Source: Rhizophagus clarus
Taxonomy: Eukaryota > Glomeromycota > Glomeromycetes > Glomerales > Glomeraceae
Assembly: GCA_015698045.1 (NCBI GenBank)
Contig: BLAL01000068.1
Span: 372,001-436,000, forward strand
DNA: 64,000 bases
Reading direction: 5' to 3'
The notes under the pieces were generated by a model that was given only the letters and a program-made list of their open reading frames with translations, did not search any database and had not been told where the DNA came from. Below, in pieces: positions 12,579 through 25,977 of the stretch (positions are counted from its first letter, which is position 1; every line of letters begins with the position of its first letter). Both the position numbers and the translations under genes were made by a program.

Positions 12579-14620
12579 ATGTCCGGAATCAACTTGGCAA
12601 AAGAATATGCAAATACTGCAATTAAAGCTATTGATGATAAATCAGAAGATTTGAGATCCATAAGTTTAAAGGTACGTACTGTACATTCATTATATCGTTA
12701 TTTATTCAGTAATCGGCTTTAAAAAATTATGTATGTTTAACATATTAATATTAATTTAGATTCATGAAAACCCGGAATTAAGTTAGCAATACAATCATTT
12801 CCAATTTATTTTTGAAACATTGTTATTCTGTAGTTTTCATAATAAATATTTTTATTTAGGTTTTAAAGAAACATTTGCTCATAATTTGTTGGTTAAATAC
12901 CTCAAAGAACAAGGTAAAAATTAGTTAGAAAAAAAAAAAATGCTTAATTGCATATATTTTTATTTTCAAATAATTTAATATAAATATTAATCGTCCCCGA
13001 TTAAGGATTCAAGGTAACGCCTAGTGCATACGGTATTGAAACAGCATTTGTAGCAGAATTTTCATCTAAAGGTGGTAAAGGAAGGGTTGTCTCGTTTAAT
13101 TCTGAGTAAGTGAAATATTTACAAAAGTTTTTTCTAATTTATTAGACAAATGATAATTTCTTATTGCAATAGGTATGATGCACTTCCAGAAATCGGTCAC
13201 GCTTGCGGTCATAGTAAGTTCTATTTCTCAATCATGTATAACTAATATCATATTTTAATAAATTATGTTTGTTAAATAATACATTCAGATCTGATTGCAA
13301 TTAGTGGAGTTGCTGCTGCAATTGCTATAAAGGCCGTATTTGAAAAACATGAGATTCCTGGAAAAGTGAAATTATTCGGTACCCCTGCTGAAGGTTAATG
13401 TCTTAAATATGCAACATATTTTATTAGTTAATTTATCATTGTAATTATTATTATTCACAACTTTTCATTTTTAGAAAATGGAGGCGGCAAAATTATTTTA
13501 CTCAAAGCAGGTGCTTATGATGATGTAGACGTTTCTTTAATGGTTCACCCTAGGTAAATATTAAATTTGTTTTCTTAACATTAAAAAAAAATTACGAATT
13601 AATATGTTATATCTTTATTTTATGAAGCCCTTATGAAGGAAGTTTTTTCAGTCATTTTGCTGTGGAGTCTTATAACATTGAATATTTTGGAAGGAACGCG
13701 CATGCTGCTGGTATACCATGGGAAGGAATTAATGCATTGGATGCTATGGTTTTGGCGTATAATAATATTGGATTATTAAGGCAACAAATCAAGCCTACAG
13801 ATAGGTAAATTATTTTCATAAAGGTTAAATTTTTTTTTTTTTTTAATTCCAAATTATTTTTTAGAATTCATGGAATTATAACTAATGGTGGAAAAGCGCC
13901 AAATGGTATTTCAAATATTATATTTATTATTAAACTAAAAATGTATAGACTATTTAGCTCATCAATTGATTAATTTTTTATGAGTAGTTATTCCTGATTA
14001 TACATCTGCATATTTCGCTATTCGTGGAAAAACACTTGAAGATCTACATGCTTTGAGACCACGCGTTCGTAAATGTTTTGAAGCGGCTGGCGAGGCGACT
14101 GGGTGTACAGAAGAAAATGGGGCCAAAGACCCTAAAATTACCCGGTTAAGAGGGATTTTTGGTTGGTTTATTTGTATTGATAAGTTACTCTAATATGAAA
14201 TATTTAAATAATTTTATGTTTTTCTCTTTCTCTCTTTCTCAAGATATAAAAACGAATGCTCCTTTGGGCGAAAGATATGAGGAACATCTTAAGAATTTTG
14301 GTAAAGAGTTTATACCCAAAACAGAACAAGATAAAATATTCTTAGGTTCAACTGATCAGGGAAATGTGACTTACGTAGTTCCTAGTATCCACCCATTATA
14401 TGATATAAAACCTCCTAAAGGAAGTGGAAACCATACGATTGGTTTCACGAATGCTGCTAAAACCGAATTTGCACATAATGCTACATTAATTGCTTCAAAA
14501 GGAATCGCATTAACTGGGTTGGATTTTTTGATTGATGATGAATTTGCTAAACAAGTTAAAGAAGCTTTTGATGGTGGATTCCATTGGAAAGATTCAATGA
14601 TTTGTTCATATAATTCGTAG
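12579..14620 (+). CDS. M20 family peptidase, PM20D2-like (copy 1)
   Basis: Eleven exons: 12579-12671, 12760-12781, 12860-12913, 13006-13105, 13173-13213, 13289-13393, 13475-13553, 13628-13804, 13865-13905, 13988-14161, 14244-14620. They sum to 1263 nt, a 420-residue protein close to the length of animal PM20D2. Landmarks in order: IHENPEL at the N-terminus, YDALPEIGHACGHN (about 91-104) with metal-binding and cysteine residues of the M20D amidohydrolase type, GTPAEENGGGK (about 134-144), MVHPSP, the dimerisation-domain block [17 protein letters not shown], then [19 protein letters not shown] with the last metal-site His. PM20D2 is known to split beta-alanyl dipeptides; acting on a similar dipeptide or acyl-amino acid here is inferred. 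Probably cytosolic (no signal peptide). One oddity is Ser instead of Gly after HENPEL, created across the exon 2/3 junction. The C-terminus extends six residues beyond copy 2. Confidence 0.9.
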
Positions 14621-15780
14621 TACTGTTTATACATTTAATTTATTAAATTTTAGTACCGATTAACGTTAAATTATTGTTTGAGTGTATTCTAACCATTTTG
14701 GTTTTAATAAAATTAACAACTTTCATCATACAAGTCTGTGTATATAATGATAGGGATAATTTTCATTCATTCAAATATATTATAGTATAGTAAAATAATA
14801 ATAACAAGACATCGTTGCAATCATAATTGTGCATCACAGGAGATCACAGGCTTATTCAAAATTCTTATATAAAAAAATGGATTATAATTAATTTTATATG
14901 TATGGATAGCGTTCTTAAGGGGATCTGAACAATCCAATACTGTATAACATTATCCTTTCATTTAACGAATATGATAATATTATATTATTACTACCATTTA
15001 AGTTTAATAAATCTGGTTGTTTAGTTATTTCTTGATTCTTTTTTATGATCAAATGTCGTAGAATTAATTTATTATAAGCAAATCTTAAAATTCTGTGTTA
15101 AATCATTTTGGTCATCACGAAATATTGTTTAAAAGCAAGATTTGTATTACAATTTTTTTTTTATTTTTTTTAAAAAAAAAGAGGAATAACGTTTTTTAAA
15201 AACAATTTCAATTTATTAAGATCCTCAGCCTAATGAAGTAAAATGAAATATCTAGTAAATTACTAATATTTAAATACATGTAATATGATTACTTTACCAG
15301 CTTATTTTGTAAACACATTAATGAATAATATTTTACCAAACACAATGACCCGTGTTTACTAATTTTGCACGATAAACTTTTATCAATTCTATAAAAATCA
15401 TTGTATTTGTATTATTTATTATGGTTTTAGAGATTCTTCTAATTAATTCGTCCACTCAGATTGCATCTCATTTTTTTAAGCATGGAGAAGTAGATAAATT
15501 AGTAGTGATGTGACAAAAAGTTGTAACGATTATTGAATTAACTAAACATAATTAACATATTGATGAGATTTAAAAATTTTTTCACATCCTGTTCACACTA
15601 CTTTTATCGGTCCATTAGTTAAATATATAATATATATATACTGTATATATACAAATTATGCACATTTTTAGGGTATGCAATCCAGCACAAAATATTGTAT
15701 ATTTTTCATGTAATGAAAAATTTGCTGATGATGTTTATTATTATTTTAACTATTTGACATATCAATTGATTAATTTTCTA
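14621..15780. other. intergenic DNA between peptidase copies
   Basis: AT-rich, with a T/A run near 15151-15181. I do not see remnants of the first nine exons of the decayed third copy here. Confidence 0.5.
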
Positions 15781-16118
15781 TATTATGGTTAGTAATCCCT
15801 GATTATACATCAAAACGATTGATGAACTAAATTCTTTGAAGTCACAAGTTTATAATTGTTTTATAGCAGATGGTAAGACAACTGGATGTACAGATAAAAA
15901 TGGAACCAAGGACCTCTAAAATCATTTCGAAGTCCAAATATTTTGGTTAGTTTATTTATATAAATTAAATTATAATTTAGTATGAATAATTAAATAGGTT
16001 TATATTTCTTCCTTTTTAAGATGTAAATCCTAAAATCCCCTTGGGTGAAAGATATGAGGAACTTCTAAGAAATTTGTTAAAAAATTATACCTAGAATAGA
16101 ATAAGAAAAACGACCCTA

Positions 16119-16126
16119 GGTTCAAC
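16119..16126. repeat. target-site duplication, left (GGTTCAAC)
   Basis: Eight bases directly before the left end of the hAT element, repeated exactly at 16816-16823. The intact paralogue has a single GGTTCAAC at the same place in exon 11 (20484-20491 region), which confirms the empty site. Confidence 0.9.
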
Positions 16127-16815
16127 CAGTGTTGGCAAGTGACATGAAATGATACAAATGATATTAGTGACATGTCACATGTCATTATATCATTTCAAAA
16201 GGCAAATGACAAATGATTGTCATTTAAAATATATCATGTGACCTGTAATATATTTCGCATATTTATTCTGTTAACTTTTTATTACATTAGATATTTAATT
16301 CAAGTTTATCATTGAACTAACATAAACTGGCATTTCTAAAGATTCATTAAACAAATTAAGTAGATTTCATTTATCTAATGGATTATCTACTGGATGAGTA
16401 TCCTGCCCACCTACTACAAAATTATAAGTTTCTTCATTTATAACCATCATCGCTATCTAAATGATTTTCTTTGTCAACCGACAAAAACGCGAAAAAAAAT
16501 TAAAATCTTTAGATTCATTTTGCATAAAATAAAATGTTATCACTTATTTTTTTTTCCAAATTTAATAAACGAAATATGTTCATTAAGCTATTTTGGGTAT
16601 ACGCGCCTAAAACAATTACCATTAAGAAATATTTTTGCCGCAAAATGGATCATCAAATGATAATGACATTATCATTTAAAAATGACACATGTCATTTTGT
16701 CACTTGTCATTTGTAAATGACATTTATTTTAAATGATACGAATTCTTATATCATTTTGATATCATTTGGGATCATTTAAAAATTAGCCAAATGACATTGT
16801 CATTTGCCATCACTG
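16127..16815. mobile_element. non-autonomous hAT element (MITE)
   Basis: The left end reads CAGTGTTGGCAAGTGACA and the inverted right end CAGTGATGGCAAATGACA, matching at 16 of 18 bases and fitting the CAGNG start common in hAT elements. It is flanked by a perfect 8-bp duplication, the hAT signature length. The ends are followed by many ATGACA/TGTCAT subterminal palindromic steps. The 689 bp contain no open frame resembling a transposase, so it must move with enzyme supplied from elsewhere. The hAT transposase relic at 7.4-8.4 kb belongs to the right superfamily, but there is no evidence that it is the same family. Confidence 0.9.
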
Positions 16816-16823
16816 GGTTCAAC
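16816..16823. repeat. target-site duplication, right (GGTTCAAC)
   Basis: Exact repeat of the eight bases at 16119-16126, directly after the right terminal inverted repeat of the hAT element. Confidence 0.9.
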
Positions 16824-17040
16824 CGATTAGGGAAACGTGACTTATGTAGCTGCTGGTATCCACTCTTTATATGATATAAACCTCAGATAAATTAATTGGT
16901 TCAAAAGGTATTTTGATTGATGATGAATTTGCTAAACGAATTAAATACGCTTTAATGGTGGTCCTAGTTGGATAGACTCAATGTAATATCTCATATTTTA
17001 AATCATATTTATTCATTATGTATTAATTATTATTATCAAT

Positions 17041-18696
17041 GATTTAAATTTTAAATGTAAAAGATGATAAGTCTTATATTACATTGAGGAAAAACTGATA
17101 TCTGCATTGATTTCTATATTGATATTTTATCAGAAATTTTTGTATTATTTTCTTTTAGTTACCATGGGATATTGGGATAACTATATTGGTATTAGGTATT
17201 AAAAGAAATTGCTTCAAAGTAATTTTGCATGATGATTTATGGAAAGTATATTTGCGATGTAATAAAAAATATTAGAGGATAGCATATTAAATCAAATTTT
17301 AATGGAACTTAAAGGATTTTTGATCAAATTAATTATCATATCTTTTATACAAGAAAAGCTATATTAATATAAAATAATTACAAACTACTCATAATTATCA
17401 CCCGAGTTAAATAGTTATTTTAAAATATTTGTAAAATAATTGTATATAATACAGTAGTATGTAATTCATTTATATTATCTAATGATTATGGGAATACACG
17501 TTCGTATTACCAATCCGTAATGTATGCCAGATCATCTATCCTAAGTACAAATGTTTACTCCATTTAGGAATAACAATGAATGAATCAGATGATTTTGACA
17601 TATTTTAAGCCAGGTTATCAAATTACATATAAAGAATACTCCTGGCGTAATGCAATATAGTAAGTTTTGATTTGAACCACGAATAGTACTTCTAGTAACT
17701 AATAATTCTTGCGACAACAGATTATTTAATTGATATGTATCATCGAGCATATATTTGAAATTTCAATTAAGATATTCAAATCATAATAGAGAACATCCCT
17801 ACGGTCTACAGAACGGCAGATTAATATTATTAGAAATTTCGTAAAATAATCACCAGTTCACTAAATGACAAATAATTTTTACATTTCCATATTTCAGGAT
17901 TTAAAAATTAATCTCATCAGTGTGGAAGTTTCAAATTGCAATTAATATTTATTTTATTTATATTATATATTAATTATTAATTAATCGGTGTCAAAAAAAG
18001 GACACTTGGCAAAAAAAAAAGACAAGCAACCAATATTAAACAAATATAGTTGGTGATTGACTTGAGATTGAGTGTGAAAAGAAGCTAATTAAAAATTAAA
18101 ATGAGAGTAATAAACAAGATTATAAATTAAAGCTAAAATAATGTAAATTCGTTCGATTTTTGTAATTATTAATAATATTTTGTTCCGTTTTATAAAAAAC
18201 AATAATGTCATACTTATTATCACTGATTCTACTACATCGTGAATGTATTATGCTGTATTTGGCTCATACAATGTTTATTTCTCAAGAAAGTTTAAGAAAT
18301 CAGAATATTAGTTTAGATACTGTAATGTGAGATATCAATCAGACTTTATAGCAAGAATTGTTGTTCATTTTGCGAAGCCTACGTTAATATGAGAAAATGA
18401 GTTAAGGTATTTCTTCAAATTCCTTTAAATAAAATTTGATTTAACAGGTATTGTATTTAAGGAAATTAGTCAGCAAGTTAAATATTGTCGAACCGATTTC
18501 CTGAATAATTCCTTTTAAGATCACATACGCGATCACGCAAATTTTGATCGCCTAATCTTCTTTGGTGAAGCATAGGTAGATCAATTGCGTCATAGTACTC
18601 CCCCTTAAATATAGTGAATTCCAGTACAACGATAATTTTTTTTACTTTGTTACCAAATTTTTGTTTTTTTAATCAATTAAATTAATTTACATAATT
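17041..18696. other. intergenic DNA upstream of peptidase copy 2
   Basis: AT-rich with no gene seen. TTAAATATA at about 18606-18614 is a weak TATA-like candidate some 85 bases before the start codon. GATCAC/GCGATCA/GATCGC steps cluster at 18519-18552. Confidence 0.4.
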
Positions 18697-20745
18697 ATGT
18701 CTGGAATTAACCTGACGAGCGAATATGCAAAAACTATAGAAGAAGCTATTAATGATAAATCAAAAGATTTGAGATCTATAAGTTTAAAGGTATATTGAGT
18801 ATATTTATTTAAAAATATTTATTTACGATAAATCATGTTTAAGTAATTCATATATTTTCTATTAAAATTAAAAATAGATCCACGAAAAACCGGAGTTAGG
18901 TTATAATACAATTATTTTTAAATGATTTTTTGAAACATTTTATCTTGTAAAAAAATTTTTTCATAATTATAGATTATATTTATTATTTAGGTTTTGAAGA
19001 AACGTTTGCTCATAATTTGTTGGTCGAATATCTTAAAGATGAAGGTAACTTTTTAGTTAGAGCAAAATATTTTTAATTACAGATTTTTTTTTTTTCAACA
19101 ATTTTAATACAATATTAATCGTTCCTAATTAAGGATTTAAGGTAACACCTAGTGCATACGGCATTGAAACAGCGTTTATAGCAGAATTTTCATCTAAAGG
19201 TGGTGAAGGAAGGGTCGTTTCATTTAATTCTGAGTAAGTGGAACAATGAAAATTAAATCTTTTTTTTTCAACCTATCAGGAAAAGTCACAGTTTTCTTAT
19301 TGTAATAGGTATGATGCACTTCCAGGAATTGGTCACGCTTGCGGTCATAGTAAGTTCCTATTTCTTAATCATGTGTATAATCAGCCATTTCATATTTTAA
19401 AAATTAACTTCATTTATAATATGTTTAGATCTAATTGCAATTAGTGGAGTTGCTGCTGCAATTGCGATAAAGGCTGTATTTGAAAAACATCAAATTCCCG
19501 GAAAAGTAAAATTATTGGGTACCCCTGCTGAAGGTTAGCATCTTAAATATAAATTAATAATTAATAAAGATTTTGCATAACTTTTTTTTTCTTTCTAGAG
19601 GGTGGAGGTGGCAAAATTCTATTGATTAAAGCAGGTGCTTATGATGATGTAGATGTTTCTTTAATGGTTCATCCCAGGTGAAATTATTAATTAATTTGTT
19701 TTTTTTTATGAAAGCAAAATTAATATCTGATATGTATCTTTATTTACAAAGTCCTTTTGAAGGAAGTTTTTACAGTTATTTAGCTATAGAATCTTTTAAT
19801 ATTGAATATTTTGGAAGAAATGCGCATGCTGCTGGTATACCATGGGAAGGAATTAACGCATTGGATGCTATGATTTTAGCATATAATAATATTGGATTAT
19901 TAAGACAACAAATAAAGCCTACAGATAGGTAAATTATTTTTGTTATTTAATTTAATTTAAAAAACGTAATTATTTTTAATTATCATAAACCACTTTTAGA
20001 ATCCATGGAGTCATAACTAATGGTGGAAAAGCGCCAAATGGTATTGTAAATTCTATATAGATTAACGTATAAACTATATTGATTTTATCAAATTAATCGA
20101 TTTTTATTTTATATTGTGGGTTAGTTATCCCTGATTATACGTCTGCGAAATTTATGATTCGTTCAAAAACGATTGATGAACTAAATGTTCTGGAACCACG
20201 TGTTTATAATTGTTTTAAAGCAGCTGGTAAGGCAACTGGATGTACTGAGGAAAATGGAACAAAAGACCCTAAAATCACTCTAAAGAGCAAATTTTTTGGT
20301 TAGTTTATTTATGTAAACAAAATAACTATACTTTACTATGGAATAATTAAATAATCTTATATTTCTTCCTCGCTTTCTATCTTAAGATGTGAAGTCGAAT
20401 GTCCCTTTGGGTGAAAGATATGAGGAACATCTTAAGAAATTTGGTAAAAAATTTATACCTAGGATAGAACAAGAAAAAAAGACCCTAGGTTCAACTGATC
20501 AAGGAAACGTGACTTATGTAGTTCCTGGTATTCATCCATTTTATGATATAAAACCTCCAGAAGGATGTGGAAATCATACAATTGGTTTCACGAATGCTGC
20601 CAAAACCGAATCCGCACACGATGATACATTAATTGCTTCAAAAGGAATCGCATTAACCGCTTTAGATTTTTTAATTGATGATGAATTTGCTAAACAAGTT
20701 AAAGATGCTTTTGATGGTGGATTCCATTGGAAAGACTCAATGTAA
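18697..20745 (+). CDS. M20 family peptidase, PM20D2-like (copy 2)
   Basis: Eleven exons with the same borders and phases as copy 1: 18697-18789, 18878-18899, 18991-19044, 19134-19233, 19309-19349, 19429-19533, 19599-19677, 19752-19928, 20000-20040, 20125-20298, 20387-20745. They sum to 1245 nt, 414 residues. Exons 1-10 have exactly the lengths of copy 1; only the last exon differs, ending after HWKDSM. It carries the standard [62 protein letters not shown] and [19 protein letters not shown] blocks. A dizinc or similar metal hydrolase is expected from the M20 family; the precise substrate is unknown. The strict exon conservation and lack of stops suggest that both copies are under selection. 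Confidence 0.9.
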
Positions 20746-23700
20746 TAATTAATAGCTTATATTTTATATCATATTTATTCATTATGTACTATTTATTATT
20801 ATTGATTAAAATAAAAATTTTAATTTAATGATTTATATTATGTTTCTTGATATGAGAATTGATATGAATATTATTGATGTGACATATTACAGTATTATTG
20901 TTTGATGTGAGCGATATCCTTCAAATTGTTTATTGTATATTCAATTTTTGATTATTAATTTGCAATTGATATCCTTATTATAATTGAAAAAATAATAATA
21001 CTATAAGAATAAAATTACAAAAACGTAAAAAAGCAGGATGAAGAAGATGATGTTGGTCATTATATACTTATTTCTGAATAAATAATGTATGAGATATCTT
21101 TACAAAAGGAATATCACCTTTTTGCATTTTCGAATGAAGTAAACTAATTATATTCGTTATTATGAAATAATTTCTTTCACATTAATCATTGATGTTGACA
21201 TTATTATTCTTTTCCATAAATTCCTTATCAAAACAACAAAACTCATCAAATCTCCTTTCAACTTAATGTATAAATTATTAAATTATCATTTGAAACTAAT
21301 AAATAATATTCCGTAATATCTCGTTACCCATTATTTTATCTGATTTGCCATTATCCATTAAAAAAAAATATATTCTCTTACCGTTTCTGACAGATGTTAA
21401 AACTGATCTTTCTTTATGATGATTTCTTGGACTTTATGGAAAGTTTTGTACAAGGATCTTTTTTAATATTGCGAGTTATAAACAAGGAACCGAGATCTTA
21501 TTAAAAAATTATTCGGTTCGAAACTGTGGTTCAATTGTAAATTTTAAAGAATTACGATTTCAAATTGCGGCTCTAGAACCGTTCCTGGAACAGGTCAGAT
21601 AGCTGATTTAGAACCCGGTACCAAATTGAAAAAAATAACATAACGAACTGGTCCTGGACTCAGTTCTAGAAATCAGTCCTATAGAACTGAGGTTCTAATT
21701 AACTGGTAGTCCCAGAAGCATATTATTCGAACGTTTTAACTTTATTCTAGGCATTGCTGTTCTCGTTTTCATGGAATAAGTCTTTGGCAAGATATGATTA
21801 TATTTAAAAAATTTTCATCATTTCTTTCCACTTTTTTTAAACAAAACTTTCGATTCACACAAATATTATTGTATATAAATAATTAGAAAAGTCGAGCACT
21901 TATCAACGTATTCAAAAAAGATTATATAATTATTATTATTATTTATTTTATCAACATGAAAGGTAAGCTTAACACGCATATGGTCATTAGTCTAAACTCA
22001 ATTATATACTCGGAACATTTATGTGCCAAACTAATTAGGTTAGACGTTCGATTCTTGGACAACACTCACTTAGCAGTTTTGATCACTAATAAGTCCAGTA
22101 TTTTGAGATATTGCATATTAAATCGAAATAAGGAAAATTCAGCATCATCCTGTAAAGTAGAGTTGTGGTCCGTCATAACTTTTGGGTCTGAACTATATCT
22201 AAATTAAAATATAAAAATATGCAGTTGCTGTTTTATTTGTTACAACCCAGGTATAACTAACAATTCATGCCATCCTAAATAGCTTCTATAATCTCTAAGA
22301 AATTAAAATTTTAACGCTAAGCAAGAATAAACGTCACAATAACCGATGTCAAATTAATCGAAAAGCTAAAATGACGAATCAATCAATCAATATATGTAAA
22401 AAAAAAATCTATACAGTATATATATGTGTTTGTAAAAGACTGAATAAAATGTAGCGATACCGACTCAACTGGAATTTAATAATACGGTTGTGATATTTAA
22501 TATTTTGATTTTCGCTGATTGTTGCATTTGTAAAATGCTTTAATAAAGTTCAAATAACCGTGTGTAGTCGACCCTTGATACTGTATAACAAACTTACTTT
22601 GTAACAAATTTTCTCATCACATGATAACCAATCAATCGTATACGCCAAATATCTCTCGTTATAACGAAACAGCAGATTAAATTCTTTAAATCCCTTCACT
22701 TATAATTTTATATGATAATCAAAACCAATGCTCACAATAGTTTATCACGTTAAAACAGCCAAATCGTTACCTATTTTTTTTATAAATTAATGATTTTTAA
22801 CTTGGACAACATTCTTTGAAATAATGTATTTTTTTAGCCTTTATTTACATTATACTGTATAGTCGACCCTTAATATAATCAACTCTTTGGTTTAATACAA
22901 CAAGTCACTTTTGGCTAATCACTTTACGATATCAAATACCAATAACCTGTTTGCGTAAAATAATAATGATAAATTATTTGTTTTATAGATCAATATTGTC
23001 AGAAACTTTTTTTTTTTTTGATATTTCATGAAAAATAATTATTAAAAAAAAATTCACCAAGGTATAATAAATGAAACAAAACTGTTAATTAGCTTCTAAT
23101 CTTTTTAACTGTAATAAATAAATCCTTTTTTTTTTTAAAAAAAAATCGTTATCGACATCAAACGTATTATTGTATGATTCCTCTAAACGAAAAATTTTAA
23201 TTAATGTAATTTATTAACAAAATGATGAAAATTCGTATCTCATTTTTCTTTTAATGTGTAAATTATTTCATAGACTCTACTATTTCCGCGGAAGATTTAA
23301 AAAAGAAATTTATTCAATAAAAAAAGAACAAAGAAATTAGACGTACGAATTGTACTGCAATGTCTCAAAAAAAAAAAAAAAAAAAAAAATAGAACACGGC
23401 TAACAAATTTCCCGAGTCTTTGGGGAACCTACGTGAATTATAGCGTACATGTTATGACTTGTAACTATTTATTACTTATAGTTAAAAAATAGTAAAATGA
23501 TAGTGATAATGGTGTTACTGTATCTGTCAAATGAAATGAAAGTGGCTTAACATCTATATTACTTATTATCCTATTTTAGTTATAAATCGACACTATACTT
23601 TCTCTAAAATTTGCCAATATGCATTTTGCGACGAGTTTAAACGTTTTAGTTTCTATTGTAACGAATATTACATATTTTGCTTTGTTTCTTGGCTTTAAAA

Positions 23701-24366
23701 AAAGTGAATCATAACTCCGTTCCGTTCACCAAAGTACCAACGTTACGTCAAAATACGGAAAAAATATATCCTACAAAGTTCAACGTAATCATATTCACAT
23801 GGAAAATTACGTAAAGATTCAATTTGTCGTTTGTTTATTTATTTACAAAAATTTGATACACCTGTAAAAAAAAAGAAACGTGAAATTTTATTCTGTGGCA
23901 TAGTTCGTTACACTTATAGAACAATCAAATTTTCTTGGTCATGAATAATAATCATTCACGTTGTCATTTTATAATAAAATAATAATAACAGATAATAATA
24001 ATTTTCATTATTTTTTTCTAAATTTGTAAATAATTTCAAACCGTAACGTTATTTAACAAAAAATGAGTCATTTAACCAATTTGACGGAATTTACGGAACC
24101 ATTTTTTTTTTCGTTACGTAAATCGAAAAAATTTCGGAACTTCACATCCGAATAAGTTAAAAATTTCGGTTAAAATTAATATTTCACAAAAGGCTAAAAA
24201 AAGCCTTTTTTAATTGTTTAAAAAATAAGTGAAAATTAACGTTACCATATTGAGTTAGATCGTCGGTTAAATTTCGGCGAATTTTTTTCTGCCGATTAAA
24301 TTTGAATTTTAACACGAAAACAAAAATTCCTCTTTTTTTTTCTCATGCTTCTTGGCATTTTTTATG
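20746..24366. other. intergenic AT-rich DNA with element debris
   Basis: No trusted gene. 21485-21715 is rich in GGTTC/GAACC palindromic steps (listed separately). TAGTCGACCCTT occurs at about 22566 and 22860 in the same orientation and might be DNA-transposon end debris; I found no inverted partner. A run of about 24 A lies near 23367. The ORF at 21956-22207 shows no recognisable domain. Confidence 0.45.
21485..21715. repeat. GGTTC/GAACC palindrome-rich repeat
   Basis: This segment is less AT-rich than its surroundings and contains many short complementary blocks: AACCGAG, GGTTCGAAAC, GGCTCTAGAACCG, CAGTTCTA paired with TAGAACTG, GAACTGGTCC. It looks like a degenerate foldback element. No clear ends or target duplication were seen. 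Confidence 0.45.
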
Positions 24367-24375
24367 TATATAAAG
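24367..24375 (+). promoter_or_regulatory. TATA box candidate
   Basis: TATATAAAG lies 79 bases before the start codon of the FAD monooxygenase gene, a sensible distance for a fungal TATA box with a short leader. Assigned from sequence and spacing only. Confidence 0.5.
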
Positions 24376-24453
24376 AGTAAATTTGTTTCAACTTTTCTAA
24401 CCCAGTTTTACTCGTAATTAAATATTATAATAAAAATTTTCTTTTGAACCAAA

Positions 24454-25977
24454 ATGCAACAAGGAGAAGTTCCAACTGTCATTATTATCGGTGCGGGTCT
24501 TGGAGGACTTTCTCTTTACCATTCCTTGGCAAAGAACAAAGATAAAAAAGAATTCAACGTGAAAATCTTTGAACGAGAATCAACCCCTCAAGGTAGATTA
24601 AATATAAAATTTAAATTATCCTTAAAAAATATTCACATGATCTGACACTAACCCGTTTCTCGTACTGTACATTAAAAGATCGATGGCAAGGATTCCATAT
24701 AGGCATATCCAATTATGGTATTAAATCTCTTATGAGATGTATTCCATCCTCGGTTGCTTCAAACCTTCCAAAAGCAATGCCAGATCCAGTTCCTGGGGAA
24801 TATCATAGCATTTCAATCACTGATCATACAGGAAAAGTTTTGATGAAACCTTTAATTAAACAAGTTAAAGACTATCATGGAATCACAAATACTCATAACG
24901 GGTTTATTCTTACTTATCGTGATGTACTCAGAAATGTTTTATGCGAAGATGCACCAGTTCAATGGGGTAAAAAATGTACTGGATATGAAGAAACAGAAGA
25001 AGGTGTCCAGGTACATTTTGAGGACGGTTCACAAGAATTTTGCGACATTTTAGTTGGTGCAGATGGAGTTCATTCCCCAGGTAAAAACAAATTTCTTTTA
25101 ATACTTGATAATTAATTTACTTATTGTTATTTTTTTTTTTTTTTCAGTTCGTAAACAAAAGGTACCCGACTTAAAAATTTTCGATTATGGAGTAACTTTC
25201 ATTAATGCGGATGTAGCAGTTCCTAAACATCTTATGGACAGGTTATTAAAAATCCATGATAATTGTTTATGTCAAAAAACTCTCGGATTAAATGGAGATA
25301 CAACGTTTGTTGCTTTTCGTTTAATCCCGCTCGAAAATTTTAAGGATACGAGTGAACCTCATTATAGAACATCAATAGCTTTTACTTATCCTACTAAATT
25401 TGACGATGAACCTGATAGTATTAAGGTTGATGATAATAATCCCGCATTAGTTGTTGAACATGCTAAATTCATGATTCAAAAGTTAAGACCAAAATGTGAT
25501 TATACAGATCTTATGTTAGAATTATGGGAATTGGTTCCAAAATCACCTTCGCTCGGGCAAGAAGATTATCTTTTTAAAACTTACAATACTATACAAAGAA
25601 GAAATATGCAAGATATTAATCCTTTATCTGTTAATTCATGGAAAACTAGTCGAGTTACATTAATAGGTGATGCCGCTCATGCTATGTGTCCTGTAATGGG
25701 TTTAGGAGCAAATAATGCTATTCAAGACGCTGATAGACTTTCTCAAGCGTTACTTAATTATTCTTCAGAGAATTATATTTCTTGTATTAAAGAATATGAA
25801 AGTCAAATGTTAAAACAAAGATCTTCCGATGTATTAAAAACTAGATCCATGGCGTTAAGACAATCTTCACCAGTTGGAGGTTATTTTGATATTTTAATTA
25901 GAAATACTATTATAAAAATGATCAATTTCACTCTTAATTTTTACTATTACGTGAATACTTTTATTTTTAGAAATTAA
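24454..25977 (+). CDS. FAD-dependent monooxygenase (aromatic-ring hydroxylase type)
   Basis: Three exons, 24454-24592, 24679-25080 and 25148-25977, sum to 1371 nt, 456 residues. Residues 9-21 are the FAD Rossmann motif VIIIGAGLGGLSL, followed at about 36 by VKIFERE with the ribose-binding acidic residue. Near residue 170-178 is the second dinucleotide motif DILVGADGVHS. Near 354-376 is the FAD/ribityl motif VTLIGDAAHAMCPVMGLGAN with IQDAD. This is the layout of flavoprotein monooxygenases of the salicylate hydroxylase/UbiH type, which use NAD(P)H and O2 to hydroxylate a small molecule; the substrate cannot be read from sequence. No signal peptide. The hydrophobic C-terminal stretch (about 430-455) might contact membrane. 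Decayed relatives lie at 54.1 and 57.9-59.2 kb. Confidence 0.9.

Larger units (their letters stand above)
15781..17040 (+). pseudogene. decayed third M20 peptidase copy, interrupted by a hAT element
   Basis: Sequence matching exon 10 of the neighbouring genes starts near 15785 (TAATCCCTGATTATACATC) and runs to about 15952. Sequence matching exon 11 covers 16021-16126 and resumes at 16816-16985, followed by a 3' flank like that of copy 2. There are several small deletions, frameshifts and lost segments; for example the [10 protein letters not shown] region is missing. Exons 1-9 are absent. A 689-bp element splits exon 11. It is closer to copy 2 than to copy 1 at most positions I compared, including the 3' flank. 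It cannot make a functional enzyme. Confidence 0.85.

Noticed and set aside
14371..14634. Minus-strand ORF across the last peptidase exon
   Set aside because: Antisense of a conserved exon shared by two paralogues.
22566..22890. TAGTCGACCCTT repeats as a complete mariner/pogo-type transposon
   Set aside because: Both copies face the same way and no inverted partner or transposase was found.
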